From contig CAJNDS010002794.1 of assembly GCA_905221605.1 (NCBI GenBank), positions 204,501 through 268,500 of the forward strand: a stretch of DNA of 64,000 nucleotides, in the 5' to 3' direction. This DNA comes from Symbiodinium natans. Lineage: Eukaryota > Sar > Dinophyceae > Suessiales > Symbiodiniaceae. Shown here one piece after another: positions 12,600 to 24,334 of this stretch; within the stretch, counting starts at the first letter, position 1; each line of letters opens with the position of its first letter. The notes under the pieces are model-generated. The model searched no databases. It saw nothing but the letters and a program-made list of their open reading frames with translations, and was not told where the DNA came from. A program made the position numbers and the translations under genes.

Positions 12600-15210
12600 A
12601 CTTCGGCTTGCATCGAGTCGCGGCGGTGCAACACTTTCAGTCGCGCATTGCAAAAACAGGATGCTTGCAGGCGTCTACATGCACGAAGGCAAACAAGCGC
12701 ACCGTTCAGAGGCCTCGTCTAGTCTTGCCCGCTGCAGGCAACAGGCAGAAGATCTGCGATCCCTTCCCTAGAAAGTCTGCGTTTTTAAGATGCCAAGGCG
12801 ATATAGAGCTAGTGTGGACAGGCGTGGATGCTGGCAGTTCTTCCTTCAGTGCCGACACAGTGGGGTGTGCTCACTTTGCCTTGCATCAGAGGTGGAACCC
12901 TGCCACCAGTCAGAGCGGTGCTACAACAGGCTGTTTGCAGGCGTCTACGGCGTCGACATGCACGATGGCAAGCAAGCGCACCGTTCAGAGGCCTCCACCA
13001 GACTTCTCGAGCCCGCTGCAGTCAGCAAGCAAAAGATCCGAGGTCCCTTCCCTAGAAGGTCTGCGCTGTCTGCCCTCAATAGTGCTTGTTTGCATTGCGC
13101 CACCCGCAGAAGCAGGAGTGGCCTTGTGTTCGGATTGGAACCCAGCATTGCTTTCCACTAGACTCCTCGCGCCCGCTGCGGTCAACAAGCAGAAGGTCTC
13201 AGATCCCTTTCTAAAAGGTCTGCGCCTTCACAGAAGCACCTTAGTTAGGGTTCTGTAGAAGAGCTCTATGACGCCAAAGGCGAGATAAAGGTGGTCTCAG
13301 GGCTTGTCATGCCAGCCGGCGCTTGATTGCTTTGCGCTGAGGACAGCACGATCTCGTTGTTGCAGCTGGCTGTTACACTAAGCTCTAAACCTAAATCATA
13401 AATCCCGTCCCTAGAAGGTCTGCGTCTTCACAGAAGCACATCGGGGTTAGAAGAGTTGTATGACGCCAAGGCGAGATAATGGCGACTGCAGGGCTCATGC
13501 CAGCCGGCGCTTGATTGCTTTGCGCGGAGGATGCCGCCTTCTCAGAAGCACTGCCGGCCTGCAGGAGGCAGACTTCGGCTAGCATCGAGTCGCAGCGGTG
13601 CAGCATTTTCAGTCGCGCATTGCGGCTACAACAGGATGTTCGCAGGCGTCTACATGCACGAAGGCAAACAAGCGCACCGTTCAGAGGCCTCGTCTAGTCT
13701 TGCCCGCTGCAGGCAACAAGCAGAAGATCTGCGATCCCTTCCCTAGAAAGTCTGCGTTTTTAAGATGCCAAGGCGATATAGAGCTAGTGTGGACAGGCGT
13801 GGATGCTGGCAGTTCTTCCTTCAGTGCCGACACAGTGGGGTGTGCTCACTTTGCCTTGCATCAGAGGTGGAACCCTGCCACCAGTCAGAGCGGTGCTACA
13901 ACAGGATGTTTGCAGGCGTCTACGGCGTCGACATGCACGATGGCAAGCAAGCGCACCGTTCAGAGGCCTCCACCAGACTTCTCGAGCCCGCTGCAGTCAG
14001 CAAGCAAAAGATCCGAGGTCCCTTCCCTAGAAGGTCTGCGCTGTCTGCCCTCAATAGTGCTTGTTTGCATTGCGCCACCCGCAGAAGCAGGAGTGGCCTT
14101 GTGTTCGGATTGGAACCCAGCATTGCTTTCCACTAGACTCCTCGCGCCCGCTGCGGTCAACAAGCAGAAGGTCTCAGATCCCTTTCTAAAAGGTCTGCGC
14201 CTTCACAGAAGCACCTTAGTTAGGGTTCTGTAGAAGAGCTCTATGACGCCAAAGGCGAGATAAAGGTGGTCTCAGGGCTTGTCATGCCAGCCGGCGCTTG
14301 ATTGCTTTGCGCTGAGGACAGCACGATCTCGTTGTTGCAGCTGGCTGTTACACTAAGCTCTAAACCTAAATCATAAATCCCGTCCCTAGAAGGTCTGCGT
14401 CTTCACAGAAGCACATCGGGGTTAGAAGAGTTGTATGACGCCAAGGCGAGATAATGGCGACTGCAGGGCTCATGCCAGCCGGCGCTTGATTGCTTTGCGC
14501 GGAGGATGCCGCCTTCTCAGAAGCACTGCCGGCCTGCAGGAGGCAGACTTCGGCTAGCATCGAGTCGCAGCGGTGCAGCATTTTCAGTCGCGCATTGCGG
14601 CTACAACAGGATGTTCGCAGGCGTCTACATGCACGAAGGCAAACAAGCGCACCGTTCAGAGGCCTCGTCTAGTCTTGCCCGCTGCAGGCAACAAGCAGAA
14701 GATCTGCGATCCCTTCCCTAGAAAGTCTGCGTTTTTAAGATGCCAAGGCGATATAGAGCTAGTGTGGACAGGCGTGGATGCTGGCAGTTCTTCCTTCAGT
14801 GCCGACACAGTGGGGTGTGCTCACTTTGCCTTGCATCAGAGGTGGAACCCTGCCACCAGTCAGAGCGGTGCTACAACAGGATGTTTGCAGGCGTCTACGG
14901 CGTCGACATGCACGATGGCAAGCAAGCGCACCGTTCAGAGGCCTCCACCAGACTTCTCGAGCCCGCTGCAGTCAGCAAGCAAAAGATCCGAGGTCCCTTC
15001 CCTAGAAGCACATCGGGAGTCTGTTTGATGCCAAGGCGAGATAATGGTGACCGCAGGGCTCATGCCAGCCGGCGCTTGACTGCTTTGCTCCGAGGACACC
15101 GCCTTCTCAGAAGCACTGCCGGCCTGCAGGAGGCAGACTTCGGCTAGCATCGAGTCGCAGCGGTGCAGCATTTTCAGTCGCGCATTGCGGCTACAACAGG
15201 ATGTTCGCAG
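12600..15210 (+). repeat. 975-bp tandem satellite, about 2.6 copies
   Basis: Landmarks recur at exactly 975 bp: 'gcaggcgtctacatg' at 12667, 13642 and 14617, and 'agatgccaaggcgatat' at 12788, 13763 and 14738. Copies one and two are almost identical, implying recent duplication. Each unit is itself compound: the block 'gcgcaccgttcagaggcctc ... cccgctgcag ... cccttccctagaa(a/g)gtctgcg' occurs twice per unit in diverged form and a third time near 13153-13215, so this is a higher-order repeat of sub-units of roughly 290-330 bp. In the third copy about 380 bp is missing: at 15006-15010 'cccttccctagaag' jumps to 'gaagcacatcggg', a microhomology-type deletion joint. Frames of 211-241 codons in the array are repeat artefacts. 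Confidence 0.95.
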
Positions 15211-15424
15211 GTCTCCTTGCTGGCTGCGTGCTTTCTGAGGGTCTGACAGCCTTGCCCGAGAGTGGAGCAGCCGGCGTCTGCGCTTGCGTCTGTCAAGCTC
15301 TGCAGCCCGGTCCAATCAGTGCCCCTCTGCCGTAGTCTGCGTAGCCTGTTTTGCCTGTCAACCAGAAGGGCTGGCGTGGCCGCGTGTAGGGCATAGGACC
15401 TTGTGGACTCATGGACTGACTCTA

Positions 15425-15600
15425 TCTTCTGAAACAGGATATTTGCAGGTGTCTACATGCACGATGGCAAGCAAGCGCACCCTAGAAGGTCCGCGCCTTC
15501 ACAGAAACGCATCGGGGTTCTGTAGAAGAGTTCGATGATGCCAAGGCGAGATAATTCTGATCGCAAGGCTGTTCATGCCCACTGGCGCTTGCTTTCTTTG
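15425..15600 (+). repeat. Outlying diverged copy of the 975-bp satellite
   Basis: 'acaggatatttgcaggtgtctacatgc', 'gatggcaagcaagcgcacc' and 'ctagaaggtccgcgccttcacagaa' follow each other as in the main array but with the central part missing. It lies about 200 bp beyond the end of the array and shows the same internal deletion style as the third copy. Confidence 0.8.
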
Positions 15601-15960
15601 TGAGGACACCACGTTCACGTTGCATCCCGTTGTGACAGGCAGCGTTGCCACAGCAACCCCAGACGAAGCAAGCAACTGTCCTGCAAGATTCGCACAAGGG
15701 CACGCAAGGGCGACGGCGACTTGAGGGCAAGGCAAAATAAACCATAGCCCGGATCATAGCCCTGTGTGGCTGCTCCAGTCGTGAAGCAGTAACCCAATTT
15801 GGCATCCGCAATAGGGTACTTTCTTACCCACATAAGTGGCCTCCTAGAGCTTTACAAGGATCCTCGCTCAACTCCGGCTTCTTGCGTGGCCGCTCTCGCT
15901 GCAAATCTCTGCTCAAAGGTCCCGCAAGGCTCTGACCGCAGGCAGTTTTGCCAGGTCACT

Positions 15961-16010
15961 TTGCCGCGCTTTGCCGCGCTTTGCCGCGCTTTGCCGCGCT
16001 TTGCCGCGCT
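15961..16010 (+). repeat. Exact 10-bp minisatellite
   Basis: Five perfect units of TTGCCGCGCT, with partial units on both sides ('ctttgccgcgc'). This is the second exact decamer array in the window and is unrelated in sequence to the one at 9631-9700. Confidence 0.95.
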
Positions 16011-16860
16011 CCATTGACCAGCGAGCCCGGATAAGAGCTTTCGGGATGCAGTGGCAGCACATCTGCTCGGAGCTACCGACTGAGCCCTGATCCGGCCACT
16101 GCTTCTGTGCATCCTTTTCTGGCCCAGTACCCATCTGGGCCAGTTCGGTGCGCGATGGGCTTTTCCACACAGTTCTCCCGCTTGCATTCCTCTGTACCCT
16201 GCCGCTGGAACCGCACCGCCTCCACCGCCTCGGGCTCCCCCCGCCTGCCAACAGCCAGCGAGTGTTAGGGGGGCCAAGGCCTTGAAGATTCATGGGGCGC
16301 GATGTGTTTGTCCGAGGCGTGGCGTAAGCGTGGTTTGCGCATTGACTTCAAGTGGCTTGGGACTTTTGCCGCCTTTCCTCAGGCTGGAGCTCTGTAGACG
16401 CTTGATCAGTCTTGTTGTGCTGGAATGGGCAGCGGATGTGGTACGCCCCATTCTAGGATGTGCTGGTTGCAGCAGGAGAGGCAGGGGCAACAAGGGCATC
16501 AAGCCTTTGGCAGATCTTGGTTGCAGATCACACGGGCTTAAGGTCTGGTAACAGGGTTTCAGCTTAGGACGAAGGCTGACGCTCATGGCACAAATCTGTG
16601 CATCGGGCATGCTTTCACAAGAGAGTGGACATGCTCGCACTCTCACATGGGTGTGGCTTCTCTGTAGCTTAATGAGCCCGTACAATCCTGACAATGCAAA
16701 CCTGGTTTGCATTCCGGGCACGCTACCGCTAGTCGGCCGGTTCATGGCCACGGCGAACGGCCTGCAAGATTGCAAGATCAGGGCGTAACATGCCCTGAGC
16801 CAAGTGCCTTGATGGCCTGTCACAAAGTCCCCCGTCACATCATCGTTATTTTGGGGGCTG

Positions 16861-17355
16861 ATGCGAAGGGCCTGGCATCTCCAATCACCCAGTCTTCCGG
16901 TGAGCGGCAGGTCGGTTCGCCGTTTGAAGGTTGAAATATTTGAGTTGAGGCGTGTCCGGCGGGCCGCGACTGTCTCCCTCTCCTGTGCAGAGCTCTCAAA
17001 GATGCTGCGAAACATAAGCCAGAACTATCAGACGACTGAAGTCGACCTAGAATCCCAAATCAGTAGTAGGATGTGGCAGTTGATCGGCACCCCTAAACCG
17101 CCTAAACCCTCTAACATGCCCAGTCGGACATTTGCAACAGCTCTGCTACAGCGCTCGGCCTACTGTGGTGCCTCAGCTGAAAGGTGGGTGGAATTTGGCG
17201 TAAGTCGGTGTAAGTGGGTACGACAAGGAGGCGGGCGCCCGGCGGCTCCGCTCCTGAGCGTCTTTCTTGCAGGGAGCGAGGGTTTAGGGCAGCTTGGGGA
17301 GAGCAGTGTAGCAGGCATGTGCCACTCAGCCGTGGAGTTGAACAAAGACTGCTAA
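16861..17355 (+). CDS. Candidate exon, unknown
   Basis: A 164-codon frame opening with ATG. Residues 24-75 have a mixed charged and polar composition typical of folded protein (for example ELSKMLRNISQNYQTT followed by EVDLESQISSRMWQL), whereas the remainder is less convincing. On the other strand a 241-codon frame (17015 to 16290) overlaps it, and I cannot exclude that one. No family recognised, and no splice partner found upstream or downstream. Confidence 0.3.
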   Translation: MRRAWHLQSPSLPVSGRSVRRLKVEIFELRRVRRAATVSLSCAELSKMLRNISQNYQTTEVDLESQISSRMWQLIGTPKPPKPSNMPSRTFATALLQRSAYCGASAERWVEFGVSRCKWVRQGGGRPAAPLLSVFLAGSEGLGQLGESSVAGMCHSAVELNKDC

Positions 17356-17359
17356 TAGA

Positions 17360-18300
17360 AAAAGTCTCAACACCACAGGCCGCTCCCCCCGCCAGAGAGT
17401 GTCAGGACTGCTCGTGATAGGGCCCTTGTACCATTCAAGGGGCCTTTGCTCCCCCTCTTAGCTCGGGGCGCTGTTCTCCCTGTTCCCCCTGTTCTCCCTG
17501 AATTCTAAAGGCTCCAAACACCGCTGCCGTGAGAAGGCCACGCCTCGCGAGCCAAACCGCAGGTTGACCAGGGCCAAAGGGGGGAGCCAAAGCCCCACGT
17601 TGCACTGCTGTGGCCGCGCCTTAAAACGTTTGGACTGGGCTAAACATGTCTTCATGTCTTTCACATGAGGTTTGCGGTGGACATCCATCAAGACACGCTG
17701 GCACCTTGGTTGTGATGTGCTCCAGTCGGCCATAACAACCTGCGGCACTGTTTTCCGCCACAGTATTGCGCGGAAAGGTGCCAGTCCTGCCCAGTAAGCT
17801 CGCAAATGGCTTGCCTTCAGGGCCTTTGAGTGTTACGACTCTGCTAGATGCCAGAATTACACAAGCATTACTTCCAGAGGTGTGACAGCCAGGTAATGGG
17901 GCAGGTCAAGAGTGGAGAGTCTGTGCATGGGTTGCAGGGCATTCGCGAGATGTCAAAGCTTCCGCCCGGATAGGCCACGTCTTTTCAGACATGGCCAACA
18001 CTGCTGTTCTTAACGTTATCAGCAGCCTTTCCACTTTGCATTCTCAGCAAGTTTTCTACTTTTCTGTTTAGCTTAGACTGCCGTGCCAAAAGAGCACCGG
18101 ACGCTTGCTCAAGTGAGCTCGTGGCAAATTGGCAGCGAACGTCTCTAGAGTTCTCCTCTGCTAGCACAAAGCAGATCTATGCACGTGCCTTGTCCACACG
18201 CTGAAACCTTCTCCCCCGATTCCATGTGAGGCCATTGAACATTGATAAATTCCAGCAAGTTCCGGCATCGTGTTTGTAGCACTTCTGAGATCCTGCTGCA
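17360..18300. other. No supported gene
   Basis: Short frames only. A run of 'gttctccctgttccccctgttctccctg' at about 17470-17500 is a small pyrimidine repeat. Nothing else recognised. Confidence 0.45.
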
Positions 18301-18309
18301 GAATGATGA

Positions 18310-19520
18310 TCCACTGCTGTTGCAAACTCGAAGTGAGCTTCCGGGATTTGGGCCGAGAGGACTCGGCCAGGCTCAGGCGCGCTGCGCCACGCGGCCGGCC
18401 ATGCATCTGCCCCCGCGGCTCAGGGCTGTGACCGGGCAGGTTCGCCAAGAGACCGGAAGCGCCTGGAACAGAGGTGCCGCGAATTCATTGAATGGGTCCA
18501 TGTCCATGTGCACTAGTCTAACACGAGAGCCGGCACGATCCACGCCGGCGGCTGATTCCGACTTTGCAATCTTGACGCCACGCAAGCCTCGGACACCGTC
18601 GGATTGCTTCTCAGGTTAGTCATCATGATTAAACATGGGATCCGCAGATGCGATGTTTCGAAGGTCCGATTTCACAAGAAGCCTCCAAGTGCCGTGGCGG
18701 CTTTGCCCGCGGCTGTGAAAGGGGAAGTTCGCCAGACTCCGCTGGAGCAAAGGTGCTGTGCGTCCATGTCCATGTGGACCCTGTAACACGAGAGCCGGCA
18801 TGCTCCCGAATTGGTGTTCTTTCCGCGCCTGCGGCTGATTCCGACTTTGCAATCTTGACACCACACAAGCCTCTGACACCTTCGGATTGCTTCTCAAGTT
18901 AGCCATGATTAAACATGGGATCCACAGATGCGGTGTTTCGAAGGTCAGATTTCACAAGAAGCCTCCAAGTGACGTGGCGGCTTTGCCCACGGCTGTGAAA
19001 GGGGAAGTTCGCCAGACTCCGCTGGAGCAAACGTCCAGGTGCGGTGCGTCCATGTCCATGTGGATGCTGTAACACGAGAGCCGGCATGCTCCCAAATTGG
19101 TGTTCTTTCCGCGCCTGCGGCTGATTCCGACTTTGCAATCTTGACACCACACAAGCCTCTGACACCTTTTAAATATGGGATCCACAGATGCGGTGCTTCG
19201 AAGGTCAGATTTCACAAGAAGTCTCCAAGTGCCGTGGCGGCTTTGCCCGCGGCGGTGAACGGGCAAGTTCGCCAGACTCCTCTGGATCAAAGGTGCTCTG
19301 CGTCCAGGTGCTGTGCGTCCACGTGCGTGCGCACCCTGCAACACGAGAGCCGGCGTGCTCCCGAATTGGTGTTCTTTCCGCGCCTGCGGCTGAGTCCGAC
19401 TTTGCAATCTTGACGCCACACAAGCCTCTGACACCACCGGATTGCTTCTCAAGTTCGTCATGATTAAACATGGGATCCGCAGATGCGGTGTTTCGAAGGT
19501 CATGTTTCGCAAGAAACCTT
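18310..19520 (+). repeat. Tandem repeat of about 260-295 bp, about four copies
   Basis: A unit containing 'attaaacatgggatccrcagatgc', 'tttcacaagaagcctccaagtg', 'gttcgccagactcc', 'gtccatgtccatgtg', 'aacacgagagccggc' and 'gattccgactttgcaatcttgac' is repeated. Successive 'gggatcc' landmarks are near 18638, 18917, 19177 and 19472. A more diverged copy covers about 18310-18600 and a partial copy ends near 19520. Protein-like frames here are shadows of the repeat. Confidence 0.9.
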
Positions 19521-19779
19521 GACGCGGTAGCTCTTCGCAGACTCGTGGCAAATTCTTTGTTGCATGTTCCTTGCTCGTTGAGGCATGTCGAGCCCACCTG
19601 ACATGCACGAAGGACGCTTGGTCAGTGCATTGGCCATACAAGCAGGGCCCAAATCCAGGTGCCCTGCGTGGCATGTGCCTGTCCGTGTCAATGTCATGCG
19701 GCTTGACCAGCATCCTGAATCGCAGCAACGTGAAGCTCGCTTAAGGGGCTGGCGAGCATGGCTTCTGCCAGAGTGCACC

Positions 19780-20935
19780 CATTTGTGCGAGGAGCACCAG
19801 GACTCCGCTCTTTCACCACATTCTAAGCGTCCTGAATCACTGATGTGGAAAGTGGAAAGGACCACGGCTCTGTCCACAACACTGCGGCTGTCCGGCAGGA
19901 AACAGCCATACGTTTCACAGAGGGAACGCCGTAGCACTGTCAGCTCCTTGAACCGGAACACCCTATTCTAGAGGGAGTGTCAAGCTTCGATCTAAGCATC
20001 ATTGGGCGCCACAGCGTGAGTTATCATGAGAAGGACATGCAGTCTGTGTTCCTGGCAGTGTTTCTGTTGCTTGTCAGCGCAGGATGCCCAAACGTGAAAG
20101 AAGCAGGCAAGTTAGAAGGCACCAACCTAAAACTACCAGTGCAGTTGCACTGTGCACTCCGCCCCTTCACCGCATTCCAAGCGTCCTAAACCACTGATGT
20201 GGACAGGACCGCAGATCTGTCCACAACACCGCGGCCGTCCGGCAGGAAGCATGCCACGCCTTAGCAGTGTCAGCAAGGGGGTGTCCCTGAACCAGAACAC
20301 CCTATTCTAGAGGCAGTGTCAAGCATTTGCTTGATGTACCTTCAGCCGTGGAAGCAAGGAAGAGAGAGAAAGAAAGAGACGACGGCATTCATCCGCATTC
20401 ATCTGCATACAGCTTTTCGGAGCTTTGATCCAAGCATCACTTCGCTCGAGCACCACAGCCGACGATGACAACCCATGATCGACTGACACGTCTTCAACAT
20501 CATTTCCCAGAAGAATTTTGTTCTTTCGCTCACACCAGCCTCCACTACCCCCTACCCCCCCTCACTCACCCCCTGAGTTCTTAGTGGCGCAAAGGCCTGG
20601 TTTTTGCCAACCCATGTGTTCGAGGAGCACCAGGTGAGCCATCATGAGAAGGACATGCAGGCTGTGTTCCTGGCACTTTTTCTGTTTCTTGTCAGCGCAG
20701 GATGCCCAAACGTGAAAGAAGCAGGCAAGTCAGAAGGCACCAACCTAAAACTACCAGTGCAGTTGCACTGTGCACTCCGCCCCTTCACCGCATTCCAAGC
20801 GTCCTAAACCACTGATGTGGACAGGACCGCAGATCTGTCCACAACACCGCGGCCGTCCGGCAGGAAGCATGCCACGCCTTAGCAGTGTCAGCAAGGGGGT
20901 GTCCCTGAACCAGAACACCCTATTCTGCGCTGGCT
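19780..20935 (+). repeat. Three-copy dispersed/tandem repeat with small secreted-peptide-like frame
   Basis: Blocks 19780-19985, 20020-20330 and 20630-20935 share 'ttcaccrcattc(t/c)aagcgtcctraatcactgatgtgg', 'ctgtccacaacac(t/c)gcgg' and 'aaccrgaacaccctattct'. The second and third also share about 300 nearly identical bases. In both of these a frame of about 55 codons from the ATG in 'gacatgcag' (20037 and 20655) encodes a hydrophobic leader (MQAVFLALFLFLVSAGC) and a short polar tail. All five base differences I count inside this frame between the two copies change the amino acid, which does not look like purifying selection. Confidence 0.75.
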
Positions 20936-22290
20936 AGAGACCCTTTGCGCCGGGCTGGATTGCACAAACGCAGCCGATGCAGTTGCCCCGCCAGGAAACG
21001 GACCAGGATGGCTCAAAGAGGCCACTTGAATTCTGAAGGCAGGTGCGCTACCACCTTCAATGGGAGGTGCAACATCAAGCGTCGGAAAGCAGCCTAGCTG
21101 CATGTTATGCACACAGTGCCAACTCAACAGACCCACAATCCGCACGGTGCCCGAGTAGAGTTCCAGATGTGAAGTTCGGGAATGCGCCGTGAGAAAGCGT
21201 CGCCGACGGCGAAAGCAGCCAAGATGGACACATCAGCAGGCCAAACAAGGGGGGGGGACTCCCATAGGGACTCCCTCTAAGTCCCTCTAAACTATTCTGC
21301 TGATATGCACTAGGGCTTTTTTTGCGTCGGGATGCCAGAAGGATTCAGGAATCTCAGGCTACGATCATTTCTACCAGCGATACCGGCTGCTTGCACATCT
21401 TGCGACGGGGTGCAGCCCGTAAGCGGCTTCAGGCACCATCCTCGAACCGCAAGCAGAGCTTTGTGCCAATGTGCTGCAGAGCAGATAATGGGACCATGGA
21501 GAGAAGCCGCCGGCTCAGAGTATTCCGTATTGAATCGAAAACTCAAAAGATGCTGTCGAGACATGATGTCGTGGGATGTTCTTGAATTCACTTGCGTGGG
21601 CAATCAACGGCTTCGGGATCTGTTCGGCACATAGACGGAAAGTTCTGGCTTGACGGGGGGGGGGGGGGGGGGTCCATAAATAGTAGAATTTAAACACCAT
21701 CCGACGAGAATGGGGCGGGGGATCAGAACGGAACGTGTTTGGCTATAGAATATATAGTTAATGGCGAAATATGAAGCTGTGCAAGATGTGAGAGAACCTT
21801 ATATAGTAATATCAAAGATGGATGGAATTGATAGTGCCAATCGAATATATTCGGTTAGATTATGCATTATATTATAGTATGATATGTACATACATATATA
21901 TATATATATATATTTACATACATATATATATATATATATGCATATACATATATAGATATACTATGCGGATGTAAAGGATTTCTCATAAATCGAATTAGAG
22001 AATGGATGCGAGAAGAAGAAGAAGCAAGTTTGTGTCGTGCACAATCGCAGCGCCCAAGAATCTAGGAAAAAACGTTCAATTCTCGGGTTCAAGGGTCTCG
22101 GACGTCAGTGCTGCCAAACTCATCGCGCCCCTGCATCCGTAGCATTCGGGAAAGCGGCTCAATGGAGGCAAGCTAGTGGCCGCTTTGTCGCGGAAGATGG
22201 GACTTCCACCTGTGATCTGGTCAACGGGAGGTCTCCATGTTGATAAGAGGGTCCAACAATCCAGCTGCACTAGCAATTTCATGTATGAAG
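20936..22290. other. No supported gene; poly-G tract and AT-rich spacer
   Basis: An 18-base G run lies at 21655-21672. It is followed by an unusually AT-rich stretch, about 21730-22010, with a TA/CATA microsatellite at 21892-21960. This A/T island is abrupt compared with the GC-rich surroundings. No gene recognised. Confidence 0.6.
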
Positions 22291-22291
22291 G

Positions 22292-23138
22292 ATGTGTTCA
22301 AAGACTTGCCTGAAAATTTGCCTGCCAGGTGTGCTCGCCTTGGCAGTATGCAGGAGCAGGCTAGCTGCCTGGGGTCGGCTTCGAGGGGCCTTCCGGACTC
22401 GACACAACAATTTCCAAGGATTTCTGCGAGCTTTGGAGGCGTTCATTTCAAGTCGCATCCAGCGCGAAGAGAGAGACGATCGCTCTGAGTTCACGATCAA
22501 CTACAAACTTCTCTTCGATGCAGACCCCTGGGCCGGGTGGAAGTGCTGGAAGCTTGTCTTCATCATGTTGCAGGCTATCACATCGGGGTCAATGGCATCA
22601 TGCATCACATCAGTACTCCCGTGGCGCTGGAGATGCCCTCCGTGATACAACAAGATTGGTTAAAGTTCCTGACGCTGGCTTGCCTGGTGGTTGCTCTGTT
22701 GCTCTGTGTCAGCCGATGCCTTGACCCATTGCTGGTAGCATTCGAGAAGGCCTGGCTTGGGAAAGAGATTATGTCCGCGAGTTAATTTACATTGAAGAGG
22801 TGGCTCGTGCTCCATTGCAAGCTGCCGTGGATCTCGAGGCGGAGTTTCGCTCTGCACAGGGTTCTGTCTTTGATGGTTCGGAGCTGCGCTCCCTCCAGCA
22901 TATCTCCGAGACGGGTGCAGAGCAGCGTCCAAATGCTGTGGAGACAGGCGTGATAGCTGAGACCCCGGGCGTGGAACAGCTGCAGCTCCACGATCCTCCG
23001 ATGTACCGAGGCCACTTTTGGGGGGAGCTGCTGCACTGTTTTCGGAGGCCGCTCCCTGGTTTAGGTGCTCGACTGAGAATGGAATGTCAACCTCTTAATA
23101 TGACGCAGTGCTCGACAATACAGATATCAAGATGCTGA
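22292..23138 (+). pseudogene. Frame-shifting coding relic (or unresolved short-exon gene), unknown membrane protein
   Basis: Protein-like sequence passes through all three frames in order. Frame one, about 22400-22600, is charged (ISSRIQREERDDRSEF, then NYKLLFDADPWAGWK). Frame two, about 22600-22745, carries a membrane helix (LTLACLVVALLLCV). Frame three, about 22752-23090, is again charged (AWERDYVRELIYIEEVA). The handovers leave no room for ordinary introns, which points to two small indels in a decayed gene. One alternative is possible: a GC donor at 22545 and the AG|G acceptor at 22749 join frames one and three cleanly, in which case the middle block would be intron. No family recognised. 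Confidence 0.5.
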
Positions 23139-24300
23139 TCGTGCTTCATATCAGTGTGTGATTGAAAGTACCATGCATGAAATTCGACGTCAGGTTGGGC
23201 AAGTATTCAATGACTGGTGAGGCTTCCACAAGAGCCCTTAGAGAACCACCAAACCTGCTTCCAGTGACATGCAAAAGACCTCAGTTTACGGCCAGACCTT
23301 GGGGGACCTCCTCAGGCCGTTGGGAACTTGCTGTGGCAGATGAGCCTGAGAGCCATTCTGTTCCTTCCAGGAATAGGACGTGACAGGAGGGGCCAGCCTG
23401 AGTAGAGCTCGAACCGCCCCCACTCTTTGGCTTTGGTGCTCTAGTGACGGTCCTTCATGTGTTGGGAGGTATCTTAGAACATCCTAGACAAGCAGAGCGT
23501 CATACTTCTCACAGTTCGAAGCGTTTCGAAAGTCTATCGAAATGGACAGACGCCATGGGGGCCACGAGATGCCCCTGGCAAAGTGCAGGCAGCCTGCGCA
23601 TCCCAGACCTCCGCCGCAGTGCCGGCGAAGTGATGTTGATGAGGTGGAAAAGCCCTCCTTGGGATTATTTCCTGTTCGAGCTTGAAAGCTTCTTGCTGCA
23701 AACATGATATACCAGCATCCCCTTGTGCCGGGCTATTCTGGTGAATCAGCTTTCTCCACGGTTAGAACTGCAGACCCAGTTGGGGGGGCACCGACAGCAG
23801 CTGTCGTAACAGAGTTTCGTACTTGGAGTTCGCTCCTTTTGCAGCAGGCCTTGTGAGGAACCGTTCTTTCGGTAGCATCGGGCTCCACAAGTGGTATCCC
23901 CTGAACTTTCGGGGAATGGAGGAGTTCAATCCGGAATTTTGGGGTTTCCGGATCAGAACCTGGGAACTCTGCTTAAGATCCACTTTGTCACATCCTCCGC
24001 TGTGGGCAGGCCCGTACTCGAAAGCCGTATAGAAGGACTTTCGGCCCAAGATATCATCCTATTTTTAGAGATGGTGTTCGCTCCCTCGCCGTGCGTCCTT
24101 CATGTGCACACGGTGGCCTTGTCGCAAGCACGTGTCACTTTGCACAGCGACAGGCGATGGGAGGACCGCAGAGGTACTGGCTGGGGCAGCTTGACGTTGA
24201 CACTGGGGCTATTTTAAAGCCAGTATTAACTTTCCATTGGTTCTAATCCTTCTAAAACCCTAAAAACCCATAGAATGTCATAAATTCTTCGAGGGCCCCG
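23139..24300. other. No supported gene
   Basis: Several short frames have mildly protein-like stretches (for example 23620-23700, LMRWKSPPWDYFLFELESFLL, and 23823-24000), but none can be joined or named. A short telomere-like phrase ('aaaccctaaaaaccc') is at about 24255. Confidence 0.4.
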
Positions 24301-24334
24301 AATCCCCCCTAGGACAGCTGGGGCAGTGGCCGCT

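Noticed and set aside
12533-14233. Frames of 241 and 211 codons with identical C-terminal halves
   Set aside because: They are encoded by the 975-bp satellite. Several other frames of the same DNA are equally open and none has a recognisable domain.
16290-17015. 241-codon minus-strand frame
   Set aside because: Arg/Ser/Leu-rich with no motif. It overlaps the better plus-strand candidate at 16861-17355, so I left it out, though it is not excluded.
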